The notes: a model not told the origin generated them from the sequence alone. A stretch of DNA of 64,000 nt from Acanthosepion pharaonis (GCA_903632075.3 CAHIKZ030002624.1:89501-153500), one strand, 5' to 3'; positions 35,993-50,709 are shown, counted from the first letter of the stretch. Made by a program: numbers and translations.

Positions 35993-36705
35993 CCTTGTTT
36001 GAGGGTAATATGTCCTCACTATTGACATAGCAGATAAATCCGACCCACTCGAATCTGGAATCCTAAATTTGGCTTCTCCAGAAACAGAGAAGAATCCCTG
36101 GCTGCTTCAATTCCTGTTTTGAATTATTACAACTAAGACCCTATCTTTTCGTCGCCCTTTTAACACTGCTTGCTGTGTAAACATGTGTTGTAGTTTCTTT
36201 GTGAGGATCAAATGTAAATATGCGTATATAATTTTGTATATGACTTCACGATATAAAACTCTGTCTGAGAACAAAGCATGTTTATTATTTCTTTTTTTTT
36301 TCTTCAGCTGTTCCGTTCCGTCCGTGAAATACGGTGTTTTTATGTCATGAATATAATAAGGCTCATAATAGAGTAAATGCAAACAGGGGATTATTCCTTT
36401 CTTCTGTAATTCACCCATTATCTGGTGGTTTACCCGATGTGATGTTATTTAAGCTCCATTACCTGGTCACTCTGGCATGTGATATTAATATCATTCATTA
36501 TTGCTTTTAAACGGTAGACTAAATTTTCTGGCAAAAATCTAATTAAGAAACGTAGGAGAATATTAATTTAGATCGGAATTCGGCTTCACTTCAAGTCTAT
36601 TTCATCATTTTAGCAGATATATAAAACATACAAACTATTATTTATATTGGATTTTCAAATTTTCGAGTTGTCTATTTTATCATTAATGGAGAGTGTCCGT
36701 ATTTT
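35993..36705. other. Unassigned DNA
   Basis: No supported feature. Confidence 0.4.
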
Positions 36706-36785
36706 TTAAAATCCAAATTGGCAAATAATTGGTATCTAATGTTTCATGGTAGATACAAAAATAATTACAAAAAATATAAGTATTA
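36706..36785 (-). repeat. Dispersed repeat, inverted copy of 18174-18243
   Basis: GGTATCTAATGTTTCATGGT followed by AGATA is the exact reverse complement of the matching stretch near 18210-18230, with homology extending on both sides. Confidence 0.7.
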
Positions 36786-36954
36786 TACTTAGCAGGGAGA
36801 GAGTATGATTGCATACTTTCATTTTATCACCAGAATTCTTTCTTTGTATCCCAGTCTCCATAAATAAGACAACCAATAGCAAAACACGACGCAAATGTTT
36901 ACCCACCGCTTAACCGATGGCTGGGCATTAAGTCATTTTTCTCTACCACCGATA

Positions 36955-37140
36955 AATCGGTGGTCAGGGTTCAAAGTGTTAAGATTAACTTTCTAGGAAG
37001 CGTTTTAACAGAGGATAGAAAATGCGACACCGAGATCCAAACACGCATAGTGGAACATCTAATTAAATGGGAACTCACTACATTTGATTATGAGGCCAAC
37101 TTATTAAACATCGCGCTACTTGAGGCAAATTTATTTTACG
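36955..37140 (+). pseudogene. LINE family B reverse-transcriptase fragment
   Basis: The frame reads KINFLGSVLTEDRKCDTEIQ then TRIVEHLIKWEL. This matches the FxYLGSxLTxDGKCxxEIxxRI signature found downstream of the catalytic motif in RTE-like/endonuclease-reverse-transcriptase LINEs. No catalytic core is present. It is a short isolated relic. Confidence 0.75.
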
Positions 37141-37194
37141 TTGTCACAAGAAATCATAGTAAACGCATTGGGAACATATTTTCGTTACTAAGGT

Positions 37195-37310
37195 TTCTCG
37201 AATATTCAGGTCGATAGACACAATATATACTGTTTTAATAAATAAAAATGGGACGTCTATTTCAAATACGGAGTACCCACTATCATAACGTTTGAAGTAA
37301 TAAAAATGGC
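37195..37310 (+). repeat. Short repeat family C, copy 1
   Basis: TTTCTCGAAT, then ACTGTTTTAATAAATAAAAA, GTCTATTTCAAATACGGAGT and ATAACGTTTGAAGTA. The same order occurs at 37428-37530 and 38789-38900. Confidence 0.75.
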
Positions 37311-37427
37311 GGATTAAAATCTTTTTCCATTAATTCTTTAGAAATTGTTTTGTTTACGTTTTGTGGATGAGCGACTCTACAAAGTTGGACTCTGTTTCGA
37401 TCCCTTCCTGGAAACGGATTTTTCTTT

Positions 37428-37530
37428 ACTATACTTTCTCGAATGCATACATTAATACACACAGTTTAATAAAAATGTGGCGTTTATTTCAAAAACGAAG
37501 TATCCGCTATAACGTTTGAAGTATATATAT
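37428..37530 (+). repeat. Short repeat family C, copy 2, ending in TATATATAT
   Basis: TTTCTCGAATGCATACATTA, ACACAGTTTAATAAAAATG, GCGTTTATTTC, CGAAGTATCCGCTATAACGT, then TTGAAGTATATATAT. Confidence 0.75.
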
Positions 37531-37849
37531 TTTTCTTTATAGACAATCTTGGTAAAAATACTTTTTTTTTTACATCTGTTACGCCCCACTTATTTAATTT
37601 TATGAAATTTCGAGAAATTAAATTTGGTGCCACTTAATGTTTATATTAGTTAAACGCAAAAAACGTTGGAGAATTTAAATCATCAATTTTTTTTTTTTTT
37701 TTTTTTTGTAAAATAGGAACACTAGTCACTGAATCCCTGCTCTGAATCCTAAAATAAAAATGCAATAAAATTAGGACATTATTTAATTAGAAAACATTTA
37801 ATTGTTTTTAGGAATAAGATATATTATAGATACTATTATCTTAGAAAAA

Positions 37850-38145
37850 AAGTTTCGGTGAATAATGAATTTTTATAAGAATTGTTTTAATTTTCTTAAA
37901 AAAACGAATTCGAATAATTTATAAAGTTTCAAATCTTTTAAATTACTGGATTACTTTATGTCTCTTAGGTGATATTATTAAGTAAAAACTATATTTAGTA
38001 ATCATAAATGGGAAAGCTTAGTACAATTAATCGAACACCAATGTTTTAAAAAGAATTTTGAATTTTTTGTATGTGTATAAACGTACCGTTTTTTGTAGAA
38101 ACGAATGTTCATACACGACATCAAGTATTTTGCTTATTGGAAATA
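37850..38145 (+). repeat. Dispersed repeat, copy 2 (sister of 1885-2200)
   Basis: See the entry at 1885. The copies share AACTATATTTA, TAATCATAAATGG, GTTTTAAAAAGAATTTTGAA and the ATACACxACAT block in the same order. Confidence 0.65.
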
Positions 38146-38559
38146 TTAAATTTAAAATATTAGCTTAAAATTAAAACTAAAATAAAAACTTCAAGAAACA
38201 TTTTTAATTTTTAAAATATTCATTTTAAACCTTTGGAAGTGCCAAGTAATGATTCATATTATATTCATATTAAATTAGTATTATAAATATTTATATTTAT
38301 AATATTTATATTATATTAATTTAATATTATATTAAATAGATTTGTCTTATCCTGACAAGCGGATTCGAGTCTGCGTAGTCGTTGGATAAGTCGTTGAATA
38401 TTTTATTTATCGAATCATTATATTGATGCTCTTTCTCTCACCGGTTCTTTTTTTTTTCTTTTTCTTTTACATTGATTTCTTTGTAAAATTGTGTTTTGCC
38501 ATGAATTAGTTATACTCCAATAATTTACTGGTCGACGTGATTTGGCAGAAGTAAACATT

Positions 38560-38755
<196 letters not shown>

Positions 38756-38788
38756 GGGTGTGTGTATATGTGTGTATTTGGTTTTTAC

Positions 38789-38893
38789 TAAGATTTCTCG
38801 AATGCGCAAGCCGATAATACACACTGTTTAATAAATAAAAAGGAGGCATCTGTTTCATATCCGAAGTATCCACGATATTAATATTAATGTTAA

Positions 38894-38942
<49 letters not shown>
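38789..38942 (+). repeat. Short repeat family C, copy 3, running into (TA)n
   Basis: ATTTCTCGAATGCGC, ACACTGTTTAATAAATAAAA, TCCGAAGTATCCACGATATT, then AAGTATATATAT continuing as about 24 TA units. Confidence 0.75.
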
Positions 38943-38945
<3 letters not shown>

Positions 38946-39061
38946 AAAAAAATATAATATTTTTTTTAAAATCCACATTACAACCAAAAAAACGTTTGCG
39001 GTTTCTCTCTTCTTTTTAATATACATATTTTTTTACTGTGGGAACTACTATAACCTCTTCC

Positions 39062-39064
<3 letters not shown>

Positions 39065-39121
<57 letters not shown>
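39065..39121. repeat. (TA)n microsatellite
   Basis: About 28 uninterrupted TA units are visible. Confidence 0.95.
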
Positions 39122-39126
<5 letters not shown>

Positions 39127-39364
39127 AACCTCGTGGTTAAATTGGTAACGGCACGTTTCATATATAGGAGTGGTTTCCTTGACGAAAAAATGGAATACAT
39201 GGACACAATTTTCTTTCGTATAACTTCTTGATTTAGGCCGGTTGATATTTATTTTGTAGAAAAAAAACTCAGTCATATCAATTCAAATACATATCCCCAC
39301 TAAAATGTGTTTATAGCAATAGGAACGAGTAGCCAGACATAATACATACATTAATCATTTCACT

Positions 39365-40090
39365 CCAAGCAAGGCAATAAATCCACTAAGGTGCATGGGC
39401 GTTACTAAATATGAGAAAATATGAGAAAAAGAAAACATTGTTAAGGATAATAAGAATAATGATTGACATGACAGTTAAATTTTTGAAGACTGGAAAACAA
39501 GAACCCGGAAGATTGTGAGGAAAAACAACATAGAACTTAAAAAGTGTGAGTGAAGAAACTAACATAGAACTTACGGTTATATATAGCCATTTGAGCACAA
39601 AATGATGAGATTTTATTTTCAATAAATTATATTTAATATATACTCAAAATGAAATATCTTTTTTTTTCAATATTCTTACCTTAAACTTAAAAAAGATGAT
39701 AAATTTATTTCAAAAAATAAAACAAAAATATGGCATAAATTCAGTCACCATAATACATAAAGTCTCTATGTAATCCTCTAGTCCTCAATTTGTAAAGAAC
39801 GAGGGCATAAACTGATTGGAAAAATATAATATTTCCAGGTTTCCACGCGTTTCCTGAAGCCGAGGTGTCTGGTCAAGACTAATAACATTGCTTACTTCTT
39901 TGTATTTTTTAAGAATCTATGAATACATAGCAGAAGCACCAAACCAGACGTGACCGGAATTGGACGAATAAAAATAAATGGGTATGATAGATTCTATGAG
40001 AAAAAAAGTCACGACTGAAATAAAATTTCCTCGCAGTAGAACTAGCATGATTTAATATAATAAATTTCATATAAGCTTGACACTTAAAAA
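39365..40090 (-). mobile_element. LINE family A, 3' half, decayed
   Basis: The 3' end (AAGGCAATAAATCCACTAAG near 39370, ATGATTGACATGACAGTTAA near 39457), the ACTTACGGTTATATATAGCC block near 39570 and the AGACTAATAACATTGC block near 39875 follow the same order as the copy at 32945-33480. An AT-rich stretch at 39610-39790 replaces part of it. No readable coding frame remains. Confidence 0.7.
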
Positions 40091-41745
40091 AAATGTGTTT
40101 ATTTAAAAAGTCATTTAGAAATATGAATTAAATCAACAAAAATTGTTTTTCAAATGAAGTTTTTTTTTTTTTGCTGCCCAAAGCATTATTCTTTTTCAAC
40201 AACAACAACAACCAAACGTAGTTGGAATTTTTGTTCGCACTTAATTTAAAAAAATTGATTGATTTTCATATTTTATTCTATCATTTGATTGATTTTCTAG
40301 TCAAAAATTAATAATGATCGAACAGTAATGATTCTGGTTTCAGAATCGCTTGTATATAGCGACTGCCTGATGTCTCTAATCTGGCATCTAAAATCGAAAA
40401 CTTTGCCTTGTCGAACAAGATTAGAAACTTAACCAAAAGAGTATCGGAGATTTGTCAAGAGGAAAACGTAAAAACTTTAACGTCGTTACTTGAATCATAA
40501 TCTTTCCTTAATCTATAAAAATGTAACTCTTCCCCAAAATTAGTTTAAATTTGAACTGACATGTTGAAAACTTCGCCTGGAATACTATTTTCTCTAGCGT
40601 TCTTTTCTTCGTTTTCCCGCCATTTGCACCCCACCATTTCAACCATATTTCGTTCCCATTTCTATTCCAGTTATTTTATCTATTTTGATTTTGCAACCCT
40701 CCTTCATTTTTTCTTGTTTTGTTTTTGTTAAACATCTTCATTCCACCGTAAATCCATTATCTCCGTTCACCGGTCTGTGGAGATGTGATTTCTTCCACCC
40801 AGGCTCACACTGAAACTGATTTCTTTTGAGAAGACATGTCTAAGTATTCTTCCTGTTGTCGATTTCAGTCTTCCTTATTATCTCTTCGTTGCCGAAAACG
40901 TCAAAAAATTCAGCGCACACCTCTTCAGCCGTTTGACTTTTAGTTCTTAAATTCGAAAAGAAAGCGTATTTCTTTTTTTCTTTCTATTTCTTTTTTAAAT
41001 CTCCACCTCTTTCTTTCCAGTCGATTATAACGAAGCATTGTGGACAGGCAAAAGCATGTGTAGCATCCCTAATCCATGTCCAGTTTTATGACTTTCATTT
41101 CGCCATCATTCGTTTCCATTTTTCCGATTTTTTCACGAACCGAATCGACAAGCTCTGTAAAACTCAGAAGACGTGAAGAAAGACGGAAGGGAACAGCGAG
41201 TATAATTATGCTGTGGTCAGGAAACAGTAAGAAGAAGAAAAAGAAGAAGGATAAGAAGAAGAAAAAGAAGGATAAGAAAATAAAATAATAATAATAATAA
41301 TAACAGACGACGAGGAAAATAATTGCAAGCGAAGTCATTTCCCTTCTTACATTATTTTTTGTGCATTTTGTGCACATTTTAAACTAAACAATCATCTCTC
41401 TCTCACTCTCTTTGTTTGTTTGTTTCTTTCCTATCATGTTTCGTTCGATAAAAACATTTTTGCATATACACTAGAGTATAAATCCTGTTGATTTTACAAC
41501 AAGTGTATTCTAAAAGCGCAATCGGAATTGGTATTTGCGAATTTTGACTTCTTTTTGAGATTAACAATGACAGTTTTAAAAAACTATGATCTTTTTTATA
41601 TTAAAAGTATTTGACAATTGTTAGCAAAGTAAAATGCACTAATATATATGCACTAAACAACTTATATATTTTAGTTAGATACAAGAAGACATATGCCAGT
41701 TAAAATGTTAAACTGAGATAGAGAGAATAAATATATATATATTGA
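40091..41745. other. Unassigned DNA
   Basis: No convincing feature. 41225-41300 is an AAG-rich run that gives lysine-rich frames. Pyrimidine-rich DNA precedes it. Confidence 0.45.
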
Positions 41746-41897
41746 ATATAAATCTCCATCTCAGTTTGTTTTGAAAATCACAGAACTGTAAAACCGGTAA
41801 AAGTTGTTACTCTAAATAAATATTCTTAAAGACTTCAGTGACATTTTAACTTTTCTCTCTCTCTCTCTCTCTCTCTTCTCTCTTCTTCTATCTTCCT

Positions 41898-41968
<71 letters not shown>

Positions 41969-42057
41969 GATATATATAGATAACCAAATGGATAAGCATA
42001 GGTAAATGTATAGGTAAATGTACGAGCGAATGTTCGTATAAAAATACATACATACAT

Positions 42058-42106
<49 letters not shown>

Positions 42107-42310
42107 TATATATATATAAAAACATTTAATTATACACATTTCATTGAATACCACAGACAAGGTACTTTTATTTAATTTTTTATACAATTTCTCATGCGAT
42201 ATAAGAATTTTTTCTTTTCGGATGATAAATTATATAAAAACTGTCCGAATTTTCTTTTTATCCGAGCGCTTTCGGCTATACATTTAACCATTTTCAAGGA
42301 TTAAATATTT
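41746..42310 (+). repeat. Dispersed repeat family D with embedded (CT)n and (TA)n
   Basis: 41750-41850 (ACTGTAAAACCGGTAAAAG and a following TTACTCTAAATAAATAT) matches 63675-63740. 42130-42180 (CATTTCATTGAATACCACAG) matches 63870-63930 in the same orientation. Between these anchors each copy has its own microsatellites (here CT at 41850-41930 and TA at 41937-42120). The outer part contains TCCGAGCGCTTTCGGCTATA, which I associate with Penelope-like elements from memory only. Confidence 0.55.
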
Positions 42311-42674
42311 TAACTGTTGAATAAGAAATTGTTTGTTGTATGTATGTTTTATAAAATGTTTTAATTTTTCAAAACACGGTCAAGATCTTGTGGCCATGTT
42401 CAAAGTTAATTTTTCGGGCCACTCGTCAGGAGATACCAATAAATGTCTCCCAATTTTCTCTTTTTTGTTATTTTTATATAAAGTTAAAAAAATAATTTAT
42501 GCGCTTTTTTTATTGGTTGATTTTTCTTCTTTGTGTGTTTGTTTCTGTGTGTTCGCGCACGAGCTTTTATGAGTGTGTGTGCGTGTGTACGCCTGTACGT
42601 GTGCGAATATGAACATGTATAAAATGTCGTTGTTTTTTAGCTTTATAAATATTCCCTCAGCAATGATAACTAAT

Positions 42675-42714
<40 letters not shown>

Positions 42715-43136
42715 TCCAATGCGTCTTTAAAGTAAAACTATTACCGATGCGTTTACATTATGCATGTAATCGTCCAGATCTCCCCACCCCCATAACTCTT
42801 GACCACCCTTTCATTATTTTCTCAGTTTCAATGTACAATTTACAGTTCGAATGCTGAATCTTGCTCAAATAAATTTTAGATAAAAAGTTGTAAATGCTTT
42901 GTTTTATCCTGAAATTCTTTCATTTAGCCTGAAATATTTACTTAGATTAATAAATAATTCAAGCAAAGTTGGGGTCAAAAGTAAAGACAGCCGGAAGTTA
43001 CCTACACCCTTGTACAAATTAATTGTAGTAAAACGAATAATTCTGTTATTATTTCCTTTTTTTTTCGTATTTTTCCAATGAAACATGATCCAGTGCATAT
43101 CTTAGTACATCGTATGTCCATTTCACGAAGTCTTTC
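42311..43136. other. Unassigned DNA with (TTTC)n
   Basis: A TTTC tetranucleotide microsatellite lies at about 42677-42716. Nothing gene-like is seen otherwise. Confidence 0.5.
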
Positions 43137-43406
43137 TGTTGTGGTAGGATCCACCTAATTTGCATAGTGGAGTACCGACCATATAAATATGGTTGGTACC
43201 GGGAAGACGAGGGGGGGATCAATAGATTCAATCCAGAGACTCTGCCCGACTGCGACTAAGTCAACCCATTCTCCAGGAACGGTCTTCCCAAGAATATACC
43301 AAAAGACTATATGTAAATATTGTGTACACTTTCTTGTTTCAATACATTTTGTTCTAAGTACATTTTGTGTTGTATTATTATTCCATGCATTAGTCAAGTT
43401 TCAACA
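43137..43406 (+). mobile_element. Solo LTR, family E, plus strand, with 5-bp target duplication
   Basis: The 270-bp unit begins TGTTGTGGTAGGATCC and ends AAGTTTCAACA, so it has the TG...CA form with TGTTG/CAACA terminal inversions. It is bounded by CTTTC on both sides (43132-43136 and 43407-43411). It contains a TATA motif (ACCATATAAATATGG near 43177) and an A/T-rich 3' part suited to polyadenylation. A near-identical inverted copy lies at 47709-47975. No internal region is adjacent, so this is a solo LTR left by recombination between two LTRs. Confidence 0.9.
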
Positions 43407-43649
43407 CTTTCCTTGCAGATTGACCACAAATTCTCGATTGGAATTAAATTAGGAGAGTTTCCAGGCAGGCTCTAGTACTTTGATTTGCTTACTGGTAAGG
43501 TTTGCCAGTGTATTCGTCTAAGCATTACAATTTTCGTACTCTAAAATTGGAGTAACGTCCAACGCAGACAATGGCTAAGGACAACTAATCGACAGTCGAA
43601 ACAGTAGTGTTTGGGCGTGATGAAAATCTGATGCAATCACGTGTGACGT
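43407..43649. other. Spacer between two LTR insertions
   Basis: Nothing recognised apart from the start of the next LTR-like block, which may extend a little further left. Confidence 0.4.
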
Positions 43650-44960
43650 CCCTAAACACAGCCTTCGCTCGCTCCTCGCTGCTTCGTTCGGGTGTCGCCG
43701 CTCCAAACGTGACGTCCGCCTGTTGCGTCAGTCGTGTTGTCCCGTCCTGTGACGACCAACTGGCTTGGTATCGGTCGCGGCACCCAAATGTGACGTTCTA
43801 ACCTTTTGGTGATTCGGATGGGAATCTGGTTAGATTCGATACCAGCCTCGTCGTTCCCAACTCGCTTCCAACGTCTGGTTACCAAAGTAACTGCATTGAT
43901 CTCCAGTCCGCCTACCCACGTTGTGAATTGATCTTTAGGCAGACGAAAAATCAATCAGTCGTTGGGGCCGTAATGCAAATTGAGTTCAAACGAGGGTGAT
44001 ATCGCACAAATATGCATAAAAGAAAATAAAATGATAACTCAAAAGTTCAAGGTATCAAAAAAAAAGGATAACAAACTTTATGTCTAGTTGTTGGATACAT
44101 AGGACTGCGTCTATCTCCCGACCCGTTATATGGATTGTGACACGTTGTTTTTTTGTTAGGCGAGTTTTAACACTTTAAGTTGTTTGTTCTTTAAGAAATT
44201 GGTTTTTGGTGTGTCTTTCAGGCGAAAGTCGAAAAAAACTTATTTTGGTGGTATGGATCTAAGTCGCTCTTCAAAATAAATTGTTCTTGGATTGAAGATG
44301 AGTTCGGAATTTTGCGCGATCTTAGTCAGCTATCTGCGAGGCCTGCTTCAACTGAGCACTCTGAACTCTGGAACTCCACTGGAAACTGAAACTCTGCCGA
44401 ACTGGAACTCGAAACTGAACTGATTTCTCTGCTTATTGCGAATTTAATTTTTATATGGACGCCGACCAAAACCGGGGTGGGTTTGTCGGCGCCGGAGGTT
44501 CCTCGATAATTCTAAATACATATCCACTTCTTTTATTTTTGGTTTAAATTTTTTTTTTTCCATTTTTTTCTTACTCCTTTTTTATTCCCACCTTTCTCAC
44601 CATACTTCAGAGGGGTGAATCAACGGTTCCCCCCCACTTCTTCGTAGCAAGAATTTCATACCTATCCCTCTAAATGGGCGGCGGCGGCTTCCTCCTTGCG
44701 TCCAATATGATCACCTCCTCCTCGGCCCTCGCCACCATGGCCAAAATGGTGTCCAGCCGGGCGTGTGCGATCCAGCTGGCTTTTCAAAAGGGAAAAAAAA
44801 AATATATCTTGCTCAAAAAAAATTATCTTTTCTTTTTCCTTTTTTTCTTTCCTTAATCGCATTCTCATCCCCAATGTCACCTGGGATCCATCAATGCCAA
44901 TTATATTTTTTGAAGAGGCAGTCGTCCAGCGAAAAAAAAGTCGATCGTCGTCTCGAAAAA
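43650..44960 (-). mobile_element. LTR-like retrotransposon segment, inverted sister of 15440-16825
   Basis: Read on the minus strand it repeats the order of the plus copy: CCAGGTGACATT, TTGAGCAAGAT, CCCACCCCGGTTTTGGTCGG, TATAAAAA (44448-44455), ACTCGCCTAACAAA, TTACGGCCC, GGTTAGAACGTCAC, and the primer-site-like GGGTGCCGCGACC (43773-43786). One site has TTTGGGTG where the other copy has TTTGGTG, a one-base insertion. The 42-codon scale frames here are not genes. Confidence 0.65.
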
Positions 44961-45066
44961 AACAGTTCCATTGTTCTAGTCATTCTTGGTGCCAAAAAAA
45001 TAACATAGTTTTGTTTCACAAAATAATTCTAACACCTATAGATGTCTTTTTTCAAATGAAAAACGG

Positions 45067-45399
45067 TCAAGTCGTTTTCAGGGTTGGCTTCGTGTTAAGG
45101 CTAGTAGACGACCTAAAAATCCTATTGTTTTCGACAATATTGTTTGCCCCTCTGACACAGTTAATTTTTCTTATATATCCAAAGCCCCTGTATTTCACCT
45201 GTTTTTTGTCAATTATCAAAATAACATTATCAATGAATTTTCTCTTAGCTAGTCGGTCTGTGGTTTTGCTAATTAGATGTTTGCCAGCATTAAGCGGTTT
45301 TTTATCTATCCCCGATAAACATTTTCGCCGCCAGAACATAGTTGATTTTCTTATCCAATTAGAATTTTTTCTGCAATGGTAATGACACCTTTTCGTCAT
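45067..45399 (-). CDS. Unrecognised 110-codon open frame
   Basis: The minus frame starts MTKRCHYHCRKNSNWIRKST and is rich in Lys, Arg, Asn and Ile, with no signal peptide, membrane segment or known motif visible. It lies immediately upstream (in minus orientation) of the LTR-like block at 43650-44960, so it could be the last part of a retroelement internal region. A plus-strand frame of 205 codons overlaps it, which lowers confidence in both. I do not recognise it. It may be a chance frame. Confidence 0.2.
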   Translation of the reverse strand: MTKRCHYHCRKNSNWIRKSTMFWRRKCLSGIDKKPLNAGKHLISKTTDRLAKRKFIDNVILIIDKKQVKYRGFGYIRKINCVRGANNIVENNRIFRSSTSLNTKPTLKTT

Positions 45400-45707
45400 T
45401 TGCTACTTATCAAAATAACATATTATTTGTCATAAATGCACGTTTGGTCGTGGGTCTCTTTTCTTTTATCATCTCTCTTTTTAAGTCGCCTCGGTAAATT
45501 TTCCTTTTCTTCTTTTAAAAAATTTTCTTTTATTTTTTTGTCCAGTTAAATGGTGTAAACACGGATGACGCAATATTTTTTTTATCCTTTCAAAAAATTT
45601 CATCAAACACCCTGAAAATAGATTCACATAACTGAACACCATTGCAAATGACCTAATCTTCGGTGATCGTACGCGAACCGGTGTTTCAACGTGATGAAAA
45701 AAAAATG

Positions 45708-45736
45708 TGTTCTCCGGCAGGATTCGAACCTGCGTT
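45708..45736 (-). pseudogene. tRNA-like 3' half, minus strand
   Basis: On the minus strand it reads GAACGCAGGTTCGAATCCTG followed by CCGGAGAACA. This is a T-arm with consensus B box (45720-45730) plus an acceptor strand and CA. No matching A box was found upstream on that strand, so it is a truncated tRNA or SINE copy. Confidence 0.55.
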
Positions 45737-45771
45737 CAAAATCATTGTTCAGGTTTTGTTTGTCTATTAGG

Positions 45772-45856
45772 TTCTTTGTAACCGAGCGGTTAAAGCACGT
45801 CAGATATAATGACAGTTTTCCCTTGGGGAACACAGGTTCGAATCCTGCCGAAAGAA
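45772..45856 (+). pseudogene. Class II tRNA-like gene (Ser/Leu type), probably decayed
   Basis: The order fits an 85-nt class II tRNA. There is a 5' acceptor strand TTCTTTG and TA at positions 8-9, then an A box around ACCGAGCGGTTAAAGC. A long variable arm TTCCC-TTG-GGGAA follows, then a T-arm CAGG-TTCGAAT-CCTG and the partly complementary CGAAAGA. The anticodon stem keeps four pairs (GTCA/TGAC), but the 7-nt loop GATATAA lacks the invariant T at position 33, and the D-stem and acceptor contain mismatches. A pseudogene or tRNA-derived retroposon is likelier than a working tRNA. Confidence 0.55.
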
Positions 45857-45875
45857 GCATATTTTTCTAATAAAA

Positions 45876-45972
45876 TTTCTCGAATATTTAAACCGGTAGA
45901 TGGAAATAAATAAATAAACAGACCATCAACTCAAATATATGGATATCCATATATGAAAAACGTTTAACATAT

Positions 45973-46049
<77 letters not shown>

Positions 46050-46050
46050 C
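45876..46050 (+). repeat. Possible family C remnant followed by (TA)n
   Basis: AATTTCTCGAATATT and AAATAAATAAATAAACAGA recall the start of family C. A hairpin TATGGATATCCATA sits near 45938-45951, and a TA microsatellite runs from about 45976 to 46047. Confidence 0.45.
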
Positions 46051-46122
46051 GATATGGACTAAGTCTATTTTAATATATTTTATTGTTATATTATATTGTT
46101 TATTATGTCATACTACCTATAT

Positions 46123-46670
46123 GACAGTTGTGTAGTAAATTCAGTACTTCCTGCCTGTCATCTATTTTTGTCCTTGTGTCAAACTAACCTACGTTTAGTA
46201 GTGATTGGTGATTGCCTTCCCGTAGAGAATTGACTACCAAACAAGTCGAGCAGACCGTGACAAATGTGCTGTACATTCAGTCCTGAGTGACCTTAATTTT
46301 TGGTCTTGCGTCAGATTAATCTGAACTTAGTATTGATAGTCTTCCCGTTGAAAATTGATTACCAAACTAATCTAACAGACCACGACAATTGTGAAGTAAA
46401 CTCAGTCCTCGCTGCGTGTCCTGAATTTGGAGCCTTGTGCTGCACAAACCTAAGCTTAGTATTGACTGCCTTTATTTAATGTAATGTCCAATGAATTAGT
46501 CTAACAAAACAGACAAGGACAGTTGTGTAGTAAATTAAACCGCCCCCTAGGTATGCTGAATTATTGGACTTGTTTAAGAATAACCACAGAGGAATTATTA
46601 ATGAACTATCTACAGGCCTTGACAATTTTGTAGCAAGTTGGATTCTTACTAAGTCCTCCTCACTTGTAAT
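46123..46670 (+). repeat. Tandem array, ~125-136 bp period, about five diverged units
   Basis: The block GACAxxTGTGxxGTAxATTC starts at 46123, 46259, 46384 and 46518, with a weaker copy at 46621. Within each unit the same order follows: a pyrimidine-rich stretch, (T)TTGGTCTTG or similar, AACCTAxGxTTAGTATTGA, CTTCCCGTTGAAAATTGA and ACCAAACxAxTCxAxCAGACC. The units differ at many positions, so the array is old. It has no coding capacity and no recognised family. Confidence 0.75.
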
Positions 46671-47059
46671 TTTGTTCCAGGTTAAGTTTAATAAATACGA
46701 ATGACAACAGTTTACATTCAGAATTTTTTGTTCAATTTTTCTCGTTTTCTCTTCTGAACTAATAATTAAAATAAAAAAAGATTCAAAACATTAATTTAAT
46801 TATGAATTAAAAACAAATTTTCTCTTTTTTTTATATTTGTGTTTTGAAAAAAAAAACACAGCAGAAGCAAAAAATATAAAAATTATTTTTTAACAGATTG
46901 CATGATTGTAGACATTCAAATTAGAATCATTGCTCAACTTATTGATCAAGGATCAAAGTTTATCAGTGTATTATAGTTTTCTTGCTTGAATGATAGCTTA
47001 ACATATGCTTATTGGCAGCAGGTTATGTTTGATGTTTTGTTATGAGCGTTCAACAGATA
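46671..47059. other. Unassigned AT-rich DNA
   Basis: No supported feature. Confidence 0.45.
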
Positions 47060-47400
47060 AAGACGAAGTAACGGAAACGTGGTTCTATAGAAGGATGCTG
47101 AGAATGGAATGAAAATGTGTGCAACGACGAAAATTTAGAGAAATGGAAACAAAAAGGACATCAGAAAGACGTAGATGAAATTTCTAATGCACATAACGAA
47201 GAAATAGGGCTTGGAAAATTTGATACTCATAGGACACCGAAGCCAATAGGGACAGAGGAAAATAGCACATAGCAGGTTTGTGTAAAGGGGTGAGAGAACA
47301 GGATTTAGGGGAGATAACAAAAAGATAAAATTTTAAAAAGAAGAAAATTACTTGGAGAGATTCATGATCGCCAACGTCCTGAAGGGACACAAGTAAAAAA
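47060..47400 (+). pseudogene. LINE family B, C-terminal ORF2 fragment
   Basis: WFYRRMLRMEWNENV near the start corresponds to the W(F/Y)xRRMLRIxW motif of RTE-like LINE ORF2 C-termini. The end reads EIHDRQRPEGTQ, the usual final residues of this family. In-frame stops lie in between. The sequence is homologous to 26085-26440. Confidence 0.75.
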
Positions 47401-47410
47401 TAAAAAGATA

Positions 47411-47411
<1 letters not shown>

Positions 47412-47473
<62 letters not shown>
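47412..47473. repeat. (TA)n microsatellite
   Basis: About 30 TA units. It directly adjoins repeat family F at 47474. Confidence 0.95.
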
Positions 47474-47475
<2 letters not shown>

Positions 47476-47620
47476 CTTTGATTTTAAAAACTGGACGATT
47501 GTTTTAATGTTCTTGGTTCTATACCATTTTGTTTATTCACATTTTTTCCTCGATTATCGATTTGTTCTGTTGCAAGTTGAGCTATCATTTATAAGGTTTT
47601 TCCAAACGAGTACCACCATA
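47474..47620 (-). repeat. Short repeat family F, minus strand, flanked by (TA)n on both sides
   Basis: On the minus strand the order ATATGGTGGTACTCGTTT, AAAAACC, ATAGCTCAACTT, GAACCAAGAACATTAAAACA and ATCGTCCAGTxTTTAA is the same as at 63344-63490 on the plus strand. Both copies begin immediately at a TA microsatellite. It is non-coding and unidentified. Confidence 0.75.
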
Positions 47621-47651
47621 TATATATATATATGTGTGTGTTGTGTGTTTA

Positions 47652-50709
<3,058 letters not shown>

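Noticed and set aside
42200..42310. Firm call of a Penelope-like element
   Set aside because: Only a short motif (TCCGAGCGCTTTCGGC) is familiar. No reverse transcriptase or GIY-YIG coding sequence is visible.
44765..45382. 205-codon plus-strand frame
   Set aside because: It begins inside the LTR-like element, overlaps a minus frame, and is dominated by Phe/Ile/Lys/Leu from AT-rich DNA. No motif.
45772..45856. Functional tRNA-Ser or tRNA-Leu
   Set aside because: The anticodon loop lacks T33, and the D-stem and acceptor have mismatches, so I list it as a pseudogene-like sequence.
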